A DNA stretch of 64,000 bases from Paenibacillus sp. FSL H8-0048 (lineage in GTDB: Bacteria; Bacillota; Bacilli; Paenibacillales; Paenibacillaceae): contig NZ_JBBODF010000001.1 of assembly GCF_038002825.1 (NCBI RefSeq), positions 5,208,001 through 5,272,000 on the forward strand, written 5' to 3'. Within the stretch, counting starts at the first letter, position 1. The number at the start of each line of letters is the position of its first letter. The notes beneath the pieces are model-generated. The model had not been told where the DNA came from and did not search any database. It was given only the letters and a program-made list of their open reading frames with translations. Shown in pieces: positions 8,289-16,567 of the stretch. A program made the translations under genes and the position numbers.

Positions 8289-9206
8289 ATGATCAGAGTC
8301 ACCTCCAATATGATGAGCTCACAGCTGCTGCTTAACTTGAACCGCAATGCGCGTACCATGAACGAGACCCAGCTCCAGCTGGCCAGCGGCCGCAAAATCA
8401 ACAAGCCCTCCGACGACCCGGTAGGCATCACCTATTCGCTGCGCTACCGCGCCGAGCTGTCTTCCAACGAGCAGTACACGAAGAACGTGGACAGCGCACT
8501 GTCCTGGCTGGATTATAACGATACGGTTTTGGGCCAGGCTGGGGATGTAATTCAACGGTTGCGTGATCTGACTGTACAAGCCTCTACCGGCAGTAATCCG
8601 CAATCTGCTCTGGACAGTATTAATGAAGAAGTGATGCAGCTCAAAGAACAGCTGGTAGATATAGCGAACAGTAAGCTGAACGGAAAATACATTTTCAATG
8701 GTGAGCAGTATACTACCAAGCCTTATGATTTTGCCAAGGGAGCCGATGGCACCTATGACACCTCACAGGAGGTTACAACGGACGCCGGACAAATTCAGTA
8801 CATTGTCGGCGAAGGGGTTCAAATGCCGATCAATTTAACCGGAAATTCGGTATTTGGTAACACTGGTGAATCAGATAATATTTTCTCATTAATTAATAAT
8901 CTTTCATCTGCTTTGAAGGCCGGGAACATCACAGGTATTTCCAGCCAGCTTGATAAAATTGATACCCGCACCGAGACGATTCTATCCGCACGTTCTGAGG
9001 TCGGAGCCAAGACTAACCGCGTGGAGCTGATGCAGGACCGCTTAAGCGATCTGAACATTAACTTAACGGATCTTCAGGCTAAGACAGAGGATGCTGATTA
9101 TGAAGGACTGATCATGCAGTCCAAGATCCAAGAGAATATTTATAATGCCTCGCTGTCTGTAGGAGCAAAGATTATCTCTACAACGCTTGTAGACTTTATC
9201 CGATAA
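8289..9206 (+). CDS. flgL: Flagellar hook-associated protein 3, FlgL
   Basis: A 305-residue flagellin-like junction protein. The N-terminal helix MIRVTSNMMSSQLLLNLNRN with LASGRKINKPSDDP matches flagellin/FlgL, and the C-terminus (MQSKIQENIYNASLSVGAKI) forms the partner coiled coil. It follows flgK after 12 bases, with AAGGAGG upstream, so the two are translated as a pair. Confidence 0.95.
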   Translation: MIRVTSNMMSSQLLLNLNRNARTMNETQLQLASGRKINKPSDDPVGITYSLRYRAELSSNEQYTKNVDSALSWLDYNDTVLGQAGDVIQRLRDLTVQASTGSNPQSALDSINEEVMQLKEQLVDIANSKLNGKYIFNGEQYTTKPYDFAKGADGTYDTSQEVTTDAGQIQYIVGEGVQMPINLTGNSVFGNTGESDNIFSLINNLSSALKAGNITGISSQLDKIDTRTETILSARSEVGAKTNRVELMQDRLSDLNINLTDLQAKTEDADYEGLIMQSKIQENIYNASLSVGAKIISTTLVDFIR

Positions 9207-9224
9207 CGGAGGTGGTTTTTGTTG

Positions 9225-9788
9225 ATGCAGTCTATTTTGCAAATTCGACAGACACCTGCGCGGATCGGTATTGATGCGGATCTTGGGTCATTCTCTATCA
9301 CTCAACCGAAGGCAGACGTCAGCATCACGACAACACCCGGTGAGCTAAGCGTTCAATCCACGCCTCCAGAGCTTATTATTGACCAGACCAGGGCACGCGC
9401 CGCTTATAATGGTGGCAGTGTGCTGGATATGAACCGTAGAATCTACTCGGGAATTCAGCAGTTGTATCTTCAGGCCATTGCCCGTAGAGTGGAGCAAGGC
9501 ACGCGCATGGCTGAGTTTTTCAAGCCCGGTAACAGCATTGCTGAGATTTACGGAACAGATACCGAGCCGAATTCCTTTCCCGAGCCTTGTGGCCCGGCGT
9601 CATATGATAATGTGGACTTACGTTACGAAGCAAGAGCGCCGGAGATTAATTTCAGACCCGCGACAGTGGATATTCAGGTGGAAAGACACCGCCCGGAGAC
9701 GGAATATACACGCGGCAAGCTTGATATTTATATGCAGCAATATGCTTCCGTGCAGTTTATTCCGCCGGAATTGAATGTGCAAATGTAA
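9225..9788 (+). CDS. yviE: YviE-like flagellar-locus protein (DUF6470)
   Basis: A 187-residue protein beginning at ATG 9225, though TTG 9222 or 9219 are possible given GGAGGT at 9208-9213. It has no signal peptide. It is rich in short beta-forming stretches with IDADLGSFSITQP and repeated phrases of the kind PEIN or PELNVQM. In B. subtilis YviE lies between flgL and fliW, as here. Its biochemical function is not known. A hairpin terminator follows and partly separates it from fliW. Confidence 0.8.
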   Translation: MQSILQIRQTPARIGIDADLGSFSITQPKADVSITTTPGELSVQSTPPELIIDQTRARAAYNGGSVLDMNRRIYSGIQQLYLQAIARRVEQGTRMAEFFKPGNSIAEIYGTDTEPNSFPEPCGPASYDNVDLRYEARAPEINFRPATVDIQVERHRPETEYTRGKLDIYMQQYASVQFIPPELNVQM

Positions 9789-9794
9789 TGTAAT

Positions 9795-9833
9795 AAGCTA
9801 TGGATGTGCTCTGGGCACTTCTATAGCTTTTCT
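9795..9833 (+). terminator. Intrinsic terminator or attenuator between yviE and fliW
   Basis: Arms 9795-9809 and 9815-9829 form a 15-position stem with one mismatch around TCTGG, followed by a short T-run (TTTTCTG). Confidence 0.65.
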
Positions 9834-9872
9834 GTTATCTAACAACAGTCAGATTGATAAGGAGTGAATAAC

Positions 9873-10319
9873 TTGATTATAGAAACGCTATCTATGGGTA
9901 CACTTGAAGTTAGGGAGGATCAGGTGTTCCACTTCGCCAAAGGAATTCCAGGGTTTGATGAAGAAGCAGACTTTGCGCTTGTGGCTCTGGAAGAGTCTCC
10001 GTTTTGGGTCTTACAATCCGTTAAGGAGCGAGGTCATTCGTTTTTGCTTGCTGATCCTTTTACATTCTATCCTTCTTATGAATTTGAACTTCCGGATGAT
10101 GAAGCAGAAGAACTGGGTATTGAGTCGGATGTGCTTGTCCGCTGTATTGTTACGCTGAAGGAACAAGTAGAAGCCTCAACCATTAATTTGTTAGCACCCA
10201 TTATTTTCAATCCCAATGGATTGACCGGAAAGCAGATTGTAATACACCGCACCTCATATCATACGAAGCACAGTCTGCTGCAAGAGCAGTTAGTGGCTGA
10301 TGGAAAGGATGGGGGTTAA
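9873..10319 (+). CDS. fliW: Flagellar assembly factor FliW, CsrA antagonist
   Basis: A 148-residue FliW. The N-terminus MIIETLSMGTLEVRE and the core HFAKGIPGFDEEADFALV are characteristic. I chose TTG 9873, 8 bases after AAGGAG (9859-9864). FliW binds flagellin and also binds CsrA. When flagellin is exported, free FliW sequesters CsrA and relieves repression of hag. The neighbouring csrA gene and the hag leader complete this circuit in the window. Confidence 0.95.
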   Translation: MIIETLSMGTLEVREDQVFHFAKGIPGFDEEADFALVALEESPFWVLQSVKERGHSFLLADPFTFYPSYEFELPDDEAEELGIESDVLVRCIVTLKEQVEASTINLLAPIIFNPNGLTGKQIVIHRTSYHTKHSLLQEQLVADGKDGG

Positions 10320-10320
10320 C

Positions 10321-10557
10321 ATGCTCGTACTGTCCCGCAAAAAAGGGGAGACCATCGTCATCCAGGATCAGATTGAACTGACGATTCTGAGCGTAGACGG
10401 CGACACCGTAAAAGTAGGGATCTCCGCACCGAAACATGTGGATATCTTCCGCAAAGAAGTCTACCTATCGATACAGGAATCGAACCGTGAGTCCGTAGCG
10501 CCACAAACTTCAGACTTGAACGCCTTGATACACCGTCTTCGAGGATCGAATTCTTAA
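10321..10557 (+). CDS. csrA: Carbon storage/translation regulator CsrA
   Basis: A 78-residue RNA-binding protein beginning MLVLSRKKGETIVI, with the conserved beta-sheet VKVGISAPKHVDIFRKEVY and the RNA-contacting Arg in FRKEVY. The ATG is one base past the fliW stop, so translation is coupled. It represses flagellin translation by binding GGA motifs; candidate sites lie in the hag leader at 10756-10791. Confidence 0.97.
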   Translation: MLVLSRKKGETIVIQDQIELTILSVDGDTVKVGISAPKHVDIFRKEVYLSIQESNRESVAPQTSDLNALIHRLRGSNS

Positions 10558-10591
10558 GTGTAGTTTTTAAGAGTATAAAAGATGATTTATG

Positions 10592-10626
10592 AACCTGAGT
10601 CTGCTTAAGTGGCTCGGGTTTTTTTG
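10592..10626 (+). terminator. Intrinsic terminator after csrA
   Basis: CCTGAGTC pairs with GGCTCGGG (with wobbles) around TGCTTAAGT, followed by seven T. It ends the upstream flagellar transcript so that hag depends on its own promoter. Confidence 0.85.
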
Positions 10627-10674
10627 TGATCATAGTAAAGAATTAAAAAAATAATAAAAAAAGAAAAAAAGATC

Positions 10675-10702
10675 TAAACAGTTAGGGGCAAGCCGTCGAT
10701 AT
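10675..10702 (+). promoter_or_regulatory. SigmaD promoter for hag
   Basis: TAAA (10675-10678), 16 bases, then GTCGATAT (10695-10702). The spacing equals that of the flgM promoter. The leader to the start codon is about 90 bases. Confidence 0.7.
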
Positions 10703-10755
10703 ATGTATTAGGCATTGAGCCGGCAGGGCGGCCGACCTTAATGGTTCAGTGCTTA

Positions 10756-10791
10756 CCACAAGGATGTGGAACTAACTCAATTTCAGGGAGG
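10756..10791 (+). promoter_or_regulatory. CsrA binding sites in the hag leader
   Basis: CCACA (10756-10760), loop AGGA, TGTGG (10765-10769) make a perfect 5-bp hairpin presenting GGA in the loop, the classic CsrA target. A second GGA lies in the Shine-Dalgarno sequence AGGGAGG (10785-10791). In B. subtilis hag the same two-site layout lets CsrA block ribosome binding. Assignment is by motif and context. Confidence 0.75.
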
Positions 10792-10800
10792 AAATATCAA

Positions 10801-12546
10801 ATGATTATTAACCACAACGTACCGGCGTTGAATACTCACCGCCAATTGTCCATTAACACTGCCAACACGAACAAAAATATTGAGAAGCTGTCTTCCGGTC
10901 TTCGCATCAACCGTGCCGGTGACGATGCTGCCGGTCTGGCAATCTCCGAAAAAATGCGCGGTCAAATCCGCGGTTTGGATCAGGCTTCCCGTAATGCTCA
11001 AGACGGTATCTCCTTGATTCAGACAGCTGAAGGTGCTCTGAACGAAACTCACTCCATCCTGCAACGTCAACGCGAAATCGCCAACCAATCCGCGAACGGA
11101 ACCAACACTGATTCCGACCGTCAAGCGCTGCAAGATGAAATGAACGCTCTGACTTCCGAAATCAACCGTATCGGTAATACAACTGAGTTCAATACTCAGA
11201 AATTGCTGCAGGGTGATGGAAAATCGAACCTTACAGGTACAGGTGGAATTACTGCTGGAACATTACTCAATGGCTCCGAAAGAACTACAGTTGAAGCAAC
11301 TTCTACAACAGCAATCACAACAGGTGCTACAACAGCTGGTGATTCAATTACTTTTAAAGTTCAAGGTGTTGATTTGACTATTACTGCAGCTGCCAATGAT
11401 ACAACAAAAGCAGATTTCGCGGTATCTTCTGTAACTGGAACATCTGCAGCAGTTAACCTCTCTGCTACTGGCGCTAATAATACTGCAGCAAACGAGAGTG
11501 GTGCAATTCGTGATGCATTGCAAAAAATGATTGATGCAAATGATACCCTTAAAGGTCAGTATACTGTTTCAGGAACTGGTACAAACGTTACTCTTACAGC
11601 TGTTAAAGGTGGAACGTTTGAAGGGGCAGCTGGAAACTTAGGTATTACCACAGAAACTGGTGCTTTTGTTATCACACCACCTGCAGCAGTATTAGGTACA
11701 ACTAATGCAGCAGTAGCAGCGACAAAATCTATTGATTTTGATACTATCCTAACTGGAACTGCTGCTAATATGAATACTCAATTACAAAAGCTTGTTGGTA
11801 CTGGATTTACAGTAAATGACAAACAGATCGAGTTTTATGATTCGAGTAAAGGTGCGTATACTGGAAATGCGATAGGAGTTGCTATCGATACCGCTCTAGC
11901 AGAAGCAACAAATACAAACAAAGCGGATGCATTGGTTAAGGCCATTGCTGATACTGTGGGTCAAAAAATTGAAGGTGTTACAATTACTGCGAATGCTAAC
12001 AACCTTGTGATAACTGCATCTACAGCAGGTGATGCTGGTGAAAAGATTGCTTTCTCGGATGGCGGCGTTCAAAAGGCATTCGAAACTTCCTTCCAAATCG
12101 GTGCTAACACTGGTCAATCCATGAGCCTGTCGATCAACGACATGCGTTCCAAAGCTCTGGGTATCACTGGTAAAGCCGGCGATGCTGGCTTCACAGCTGC
12201 TAACACAGTAACTGACGGAACTAACGATGTGAAGGGCGAAGCTGCTCTGAACATTGCTACTAAAGAAGGCGCAGCTGCTGCTATCGCAATTCTGGATAAA
12301 GCTACTGCAACTGTATCCAGCGAACGCTCTAAATTGGGTGCGACTCAGAACCGTCTGGAACACACCATCAACAACTTGGGAACAGCTTCCGAGAACCTGA
12401 CTGCAGCTGAATCCCGTATCCGTGACGTTGATATGGCGAAAGAAATGATGCAACAAACGAAGAACAATATCCTTGCACAGGCTGCACAAGCTATGTTGGC
12501 TCAGGCTAACCAGCAGCCACAAGGCGTTCTGCAATTGCTTCGTTAA
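10801..12546 (+). CDS. hag: Flagellin
   Basis: A 581-residue filament protein, nearly twice the length of B. subtilis Hag (about 304). The conserved D0/D1 ends are present: N-terminal MIINHNVPALNTHRQL with SGLRINRAGDDAAGLAISEK, and C-terminal LGATQNRLEHTINNL with a final helix LAQANQQPQGVLQLLR. Between about residues 140 and 440 lies a Thr/Ala/Gly-rich, beta-type variable domain whose coding sequence is visibly more AT-rich than the ends. That part would form the surface-exposed D2/D3 domains. The start at ATG 10801 follows AGGGAGG by 9 bases. Expression is set by sigmaD and by CsrA/FliW. Confidence 0.96.
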   Translation: MIINHNVPALNTHRQLSINTANTNKNIEKLSSGLRINRAGDDAAGLAISEKMRGQIRGLDQASRNAQDGISLIQTAEGALNETHSILQRQREIANQSANGTNTDSDRQALQDEMNALTSEINRIGNTTEFNTQKLLQGDGKSNLTGTGGITAGTLLNGSERTTVEATSTTAITTGATTAGDSITFKVQGVDLTITAAANDTTKADFAVSSVTGTSAAVNLSATGANNTAANESGAIRDALQKMIDANDTLKGQYTVSGTGTNVTLTAVKGGTFEGAAGNLGITTETGAFVITPPAAVLGTTNAAVAATKSIDFDTILTGTAANMNTQLQKLVGTGFTVNDKQIEFYDSSKGAYTGNAIGVAIDTALAEATNTNKADALVKAIADTVGQKIEGVTITANANNLVITASTAGDAGEKIAFSDGGVQKAFETSFQIGANTGQSMSLSINDMRSKALGITGKAGDAGFTAANTVTDGTNDVKGEAALNIATKEGAAAAIAILDKATATVSSERSKLGATQNRLEHTINNLGTASENLTAAESRIRDVDMAKEMMQQTKNNILAQAAQAMLAQANQQPQGVLQLLR

Positions 12547-12567
12547 TTTGTACTTGCTTCACCTTAG

Positions 12568-12597
12568 GCTCCGGGGAATCCCCCGGGGCTTTTTTTA
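12568..12597 (+). terminator. Intrinsic terminator of hag
   Basis: GCTCCGGGG pairs with CCCCGGGGC around AATC, followed by eight T. Confidence 0.92.
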
Positions 12598-12622
12598 TTT
12601 TTGCTTGACTACAACAAAATCC

Positions 12623-12649
12623 TAAATTATCCCTCAAACTAACCGATAT
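12623..12649 (+). promoter_or_regulatory. SigmaD promoter for flaG-fliD-fliS-fliT
   Basis: TAAA (12623-12626), 15 bases, then ACCGATAT (12642-12649), the best sigmaD match in the window. Confidence 0.82.
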
Positions 12650-12687
12650 ATAAAGTATAAAATGAGTGTTGGTGGAGGTCGGGGTTA

Positions 12688-13080
12688 ATGAATGTACAGT
12701 TTTCGCTAACTGCTAGTACGACAGCAAGTGGACAGGGTAAGCCAGAGGCAGTACCATCCAGTAGTATTTCAGCAGCGCCTGTAGATCAAGCATCGGGCAT
12801 CCGGGATGTTAAGGATATGAGCCTGAAGGAGAAACAGGGAGCGAGTGTGTCAGTAGGTGAGGAACAGTTAATCCGCACCATAGAACGGGCAGTGAAATCA
12901 TTGCAGGGCCCCCAGACCACGCTGGAGATCAGCATCCACGAGAAGACACATGATATTATGGTGAAGGTTCTTAACAAAGATACCGGTGAGTTAATACGTG
13001 AAGTTCCCCGGGAGAAGACTTTGGATCTAGTGGCGAATATGATGGAGCTTGCTGGTATTCTTATAGACGAGAAGATTTAA
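12688..13080 (+). CDS. flaG: FlaG-family flagellar protein
   Basis: A 130-residue protein. The N-terminal half is polar and low in complexity. The C-terminal half (from about residue 75) has the FlaG domain: LEISIHEKTHDIMVKVLNKD followed by GELIREVPREKTLDLVANMM. GGTGGAGGTCGGGG lies upstream of the ATG. FlaG influences filament length in some bacteria. It leads the fliD-fliS-fliT unit, as yvyC does in B. subtilis. Confidence 0.9.
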   Translation: MNVQFSLTASTTASGQGKPEAVPSSSISAAPVDQASGIRDVKDMSLKEKQGASVSVGEEQLIRTIERAVKSLQGPQTTLEISIHEKTHDIMVKVLNKDTGELIREVPREKTLDLVANMMELAGILIDEKI

Positions 13081-13097
13081 TAGAGGGAGGTGCTGTT

Positions 13098-14963
13098 TTG
13101 GTTACTCGGGTCAATGGATTCTCAGGTATGGATATCGATAGTATGGTTAAGAGTATGATGGCTGCCAAGCGGGTACCGCTGGACAAGCTTAATCAGGACA
13201 AGCAAATCCTGCAATGGACGCGTGAGAGCTACCGGGAGATGAACAGCAAGCTGTATGACTTCCGGACCAATAAACTAGTTACCAAATATGGTAGAGACGC
13301 AGCGCTTAATGCCCAGAAGGCTGTGCTGAGCGGCAATACGACCGCCATTAAGGCAGAAGCGACATCAACGGCAACTGGCCAGGAGATGAAAGTTAGTGTC
13401 ACGAAGCTTGCAACAAGAACTACCTATGAGACGACGGGATTAGGACAAGGCATACCGGCTACGACCTCCTTGGCTGCATTAGATGGTGTTGACCTGGGAA
13501 GTATGTCAGGCCTAGATATGGAAGCGTACCTGAAGAAGGGCTTTGACATTAGCATCAACGGCGAGACCTTCAAGGATAAGGATGGGAAATCCCTGTTCAA
13601 CGGCATGACCTCGATCTCGACGCTGGTCGCAACGATTAATGCTTCAGCGAAGGCTAATGCGATCGCCAGCTATGATGAAATCACCGGGAAGCTGACTATT
13701 GCCTCCAAGACGGGCGGCAAAGATGGTACGGTAACGATGGGGACCCCTGCCAGTAGCAATACAGTTCTAGGGTTGTTCTCTACAAAGAAGGTTGCAGAGA
13801 CGAATAAGCTTACAGGCGCTACTGGCTCTACTACATTGACACAACTTACGAACCAGCTTAATGGCTCTGTCCTGACCGACGATGAAGTGAAAGATATTAC
13901 ATTTAGTATCAACGGCAAAGCGTTTACGTTTAAGGGTTCTGATACTATTGATAAAATTGTGGATACCATCAAAAATGACCCTGATGCCAAGGTAAGTGCA
14001 GAATTTACCTCAGACGGCACTTTGAAGCTGACCGGGAAATCAGATGGTCCTGTCAACCTTGGAGGCAATTCTTACGGATTCACGAAGCTCTTTAACGGGA
14101 TGAAATCCAATCCGGCAGACAGTAACTCTATTAAACAGACCATCACAGGCGAGAATGGTGAAGTCAAGATTAATAATGTGGATATTGATAATGTAACCAA
14201 TAATACGTTCACCATTAACGGCGTCCAGCTCACGTTGCTGGAGGTTACCAAAGCGGATGAGCCTGTCATCATCAAGACGCAGACCGATTCTAGCAAAGCA
14301 GTAGAGTCCATCAAGAGCTTCGTTGAAGATTATAACAGTCTGATTCTATCCTTGAATTCCAAGATTGACGAAGCGAAATATCGTGATTTCAGGCCGCTGA
14401 CGGATGAGCAGAAGGCTGAGATGAAAGAGGCTGACATCAAAACCTGGACCGAGAAGGCACAGAGCGGACTGCTCAAGAATGATGATATTATCAAGTCCGT
14501 GTTGTCTGAAATGCGCAGTATTATTAGTGATAAACTAGGGCCGTTAAGTACCTTAGGCATTACGACCGGGAATTATATGTCGAACGGCAAGCTTGAGATT
14601 AATGAGGAGAAGCTGAATACGGCGATTAATGCCAATCCGCAGCTCGCTATGGATCTGCTGCAAGGTCCGGCCAGTGCCCCCAAAGACGGGATTTTCGACA
14701 AAATGGCTGACAAAATCACAGCGGCCATCGAGAAACTATCGGATCGGGCAGGCACGAACAGATTCTCCATGGATCTTACCAGTACGTTCAAAGAAGAAAG
14801 TGTGATGGGTAAGAAAATGAAGTTATACAACTCGCGGCTCACTCTCATGACCACGATGTTAAATAACACAGAGACCCGTTACTACAAACAATTTACCGCC
14901 ATGGAAACCGCCATGAACAAACTGCAATCCCAGTCCAACAGCCTTTTCTCCACCGGCAAATAA
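13098..14963 (+). CDS. fliD: Flagellar capping protein FliD
   Basis: A 621-residue filament cap (hook-associated protein 2). The N-terminal part (VNGFSGMDIDSMVKSMM, then KQILQWTRESYREMNSKLYDFR) and the C-terminal FliD_C domain with IKSFVEDYNSLILSLNSKI are clear. The start is TTG 13098, with GGGAGG at 13085-13090. It is longer than the roughly 500 residues of B. subtilis FliD, the extra length being in the variable middle. It needs the FliT/FliS chaperones encoded next. Confidence 0.95.
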   Translation: MVTRVNGFSGMDIDSMVKSMMAAKRVPLDKLNQDKQILQWTRESYREMNSKLYDFRTNKLVTKYGRDAALNAQKAVLSGNTTAIKAEATSTATGQEMKVSVTKLATRTTYETTGLGQGIPATTSLAALDGVDLGSMSGLDMEAYLKKGFDISINGETFKDKDGKSLFNGMTSISTLVATINASAKANAIASYDEITGKLTIASKTGGKDGTVTMGTPASSNTVLGLFSTKKVAETNKLTGATGSTTLTQLTNQLNGSVLTDDEVKDITFSINGKAFTFKGSDTIDKIVDTIKNDPDAKVSAEFTSDGTLKLTGKSDGPVNLGGNSYGFTKLFNGMKSNPADSNSIKQTITGENGEVKINNVDIDNVTNNTFTINGVQLTLLEVTKADEPVIIKTQTDSSKAVESIKSFVEDYNSLILSLNSKIDEAKYRDFRPLTDEQKAEMKEADIKTWTEKAQSGLLKNDDIIKSVLSEMRSIISDKLGPLSTLGITTGNYMSNGKLEINEEKLNTAINANPQLAMDLLQGPASAPKDGIFDKMADKITAAIEKLSDRAGTNRFSMDLTSTFKEESVMGKKMKLYNSRLTLMTTMLNNTETRYYKQFTAMETAMNKLQSQSNSLFSTGK

Positions 14964-14991
14964 GAACATTTCACAATAGAGGGTGACCAAT

Positions 14992-15384
14992 TTGATTAAA
15001 TCTCCTTATGATAAATACCGCCAGTCTTCTGTCCAGACTTCAACGCCTGCGCAACTCGTGATTATGCTGTATGATGGGGCCATTCGCTTCGTGAAGACTG
15101 CGGTGGACGGGTTGAACAAGCAGGATTTGGAGAAGTCCAATTTGAACTTTGGAAAGGCGCAGACCATCGTCAGTGAGTTGATGAGTACACTGGATCACTC
15201 TATTGAAGTCTCAAAGGGACTGTACTCCCTTTACGAATACACGAACTACCTGCTAATTCAGGCCAATATCCAGAAGAACCCGGAGAAGGCCGAAGAAGCC
15301 ATCGGCTACCTTACCGACCTCAGAGAGACTTGGCTTCAGGCCTCTAAGCTGGCGGCTAGCCAGACTGAGATTGCGAATGGATGA
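14992..15384 (+). CDS. fliS: Flagellin chaperone FliS
   Basis: A 130-residue helical chaperone. The N-terminus KSPYDKYRQSSVQTSTPAQL and LVIMLYDGAIRFVKTA are diagnostic. The start is TTG 14992, 6 bases after GAGGGTG (14979-14985). FliS keeps flagellin unfolded for export. Its stop overlaps the start of the next gene. Confidence 0.94.
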   Translation: MIKSPYDKYRQSSVQTSTPAQLVIMLYDGAIRFVKTAVDGLNKQDLEKSNLNFGKAQTIVSELMSTLDHSIEVSKGLYSLYEYTNYLLIQANIQKNPEKAEEAIGYLTDLRETWLQASKLAASQTEIANG

Positions 15385-15712
15385 GCTTATCCGTGACTTG
15401 GATCTGCTGACTGGAGAGATGATGAATGGTCTCCAGGACGCGACCTATGAGGAGCTTGAAGACTTCGTGGAGGAGCGGCAGAAGCTTGTCGATTCCATCA
15501 CACAAGAGGTCGAAATTTGTCCGGCAACTCCTGCGCAAAAGCAGGAAATTCATCGGATTTTGTCACATGATAATGAATTGCTGGACCAGATGAACGCCCT
15601 TCGCCAAGAAGCCCAAGACTTCCTCCAGAAGCGGGGTCAAGCCAAAATCCAACGCAACGCCTACGAGACGGCCTACACACCGGACAGCTTCCTGATGGAC
15701 CGCAAAAAATAA
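15377..15712 (+). CDS. fliT: FliT-like flagellar chaperone
   Basis: A 111-residue all-helical protein beginning at ATG 15377, overlapping the fliS stop by 8 bases, which indicates translational coupling. Sequence conservation in FliT is weak, so the call rests on size, helical content (MDELIRDLDLLTGEMMNGL; EELEDFVEERQKLVDSI) and position after fliD-fliS, where B. subtilis has fliT. It would chaperone FliD. Confidence 0.75.
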   Translation: MDELIRDLDLLTGEMMNGLQDATYEELEDFVEERQKLVDSITQEVEICPATPAQKQEIHRILSHDNELLDQMNALRQEAQDFLQKRGQAKIQRNAYETAYTPDSFLMDRKK

Positions 15713-15747
15713 AGATAGAATAATAGATTTTCTCCTGTTTCAATAGG

Positions 15748-15787
15748 GGAGTGGACGGGTATTTACAAGCGTCTGCTCCTTTTTTTG
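15748..15787 (+). terminator. Intrinsic terminator of the flaG-fliT unit
   Basis: GGAGTGGACG pairs with CGTCTGCTCC (two wobbles) around a 12-base loop, followed by eight T. Confidence 0.88.
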
Positions 15788-15870
15788 TAACTTATATTAC
15801 CGAATGATATCCATTTCTGATGTCGATTGCTGTCTGGTAAAATATTGAAAGTAATCATTTACTATTCCAA

Positions 15871-15900
15871 TTGACAATAGAGAAGCTGCGGTGGTATAGT
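15871..15900 (+). promoter_or_regulatory. SigmaA promoter for the cold-shock gene
   Basis: TTGACA (15871-15876), 18 bases, then TATAGT (15895-15900). Confidence 0.65.
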
Positions 15901-15953
15901 CGAATTGTGAGCAAGACTCACGTTCATCTGATGACGAAGGGAATGTTTAGTCA

Positions 15954-16151
15954 ATGGAAGGTAAAGTTAAATGGTTTAACGCAGAAAAAGGTTATGGTTT
16001 CATCGAAACTGCCGATGGTGGCGACGTATTCGTACACTTCTCCGCGATTCAAACTGACGGTTTCAAGACTTTGGATGAAGGCCAATCCGTAGAGTTCGAT
16101 ATCGTTGAAGGCGCACGCGGACCACAAGCAGCTAACGTCATCAAATTATAA
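15954..16151 (+). CDS. Cold-shock protein, CspA/CspB family
   Basis: A 65-residue single cold-shock domain. RNP1 reads KGYGFIE and RNP2 reads VFVHFSAI; the N-terminus MEGKVKWFNAEKGYGF is typical. It acts as a single-stranded nucleic acid chaperone that keeps mRNA unfolded in the cold. The 5' leader is about 45 bases. AAGGGA lies about 12 bases before the ATG. It has its own promoter and terminator, so it is monocistronic. Confidence 0.95.
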   Translation: MEGKVKWFNAEKGYGFIETADGGDVFVHFSAIQTDGFKTLDEGQSVEFDIVEGARGPQAANVIKL

Positions 16152-16214
16152 TCATCCGGCGCAGCCGACCTACATATATGGTAGATGGTTAGCAATTGAG
16201 ACAACGCTAGCGTT

Positions 16215-16246
16215 AGACCCTGGGGCATATCCCTGGGGTCTTTTTT
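16215..16246 (+). terminator. Intrinsic terminator of the cold-shock gene
   Basis: AGACCCTGGGG pairs with CCCTGGGGTCT around CATAT, followed by six T. Confidence 0.92.
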
Positions 16247-16567
16247 ATTGTATCTTCAGAAATCCTGTTGGGGAAAGGGTGTGTATGATGTCGGGGGCTT
16301 TGAGAAGCCGTAGGGCATTTTACAAATTCCTTATAAATATCCTATATTTCGAGGCGAAAAGAGTCCGAAATTGGACACTTTGTAAAAATTAGTCGCGGAA
16401 AAATGTTTTCATCCTCCAAATTATGGGTAATGGGAACCGTTGGGCTTTTTTTTTTGCCTAGTTTGCACTCTCATTATTGCTTAGGCGTATGCTTCCGAAA
16501 GAGCTTTGGTAAGAAGTCATGCAGTGAAGCCTATGCCCATCAAACTCACAGGAGGATGAACAAACGA
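16247..16567 (+). other. Long leader region of the SLH gene
   Basis: About 320 bases without a supported gene. A candidate sigmaA promoter is TTACAA (16320-16325), 17 bases, TATATT (16343-16348), giving a leader of about 210 bases. The leader contains a run of ten T (about 16447-16456). I recognise no known riboswitch in it. Confidence 0.45.

Noticed and set aside
16247..16567. Cyclic-di-GMP or other riboswitch before the SLH gene
   Set aside because: None of the conserved core sequences of the riboswitch classes I know can be found.
16403..16567. Upstream extension of the SLH protein
   Set aside because: The added 55 residues precede a good ribosome binding site and signal peptide and include a run of ten T; they are leader sequence.
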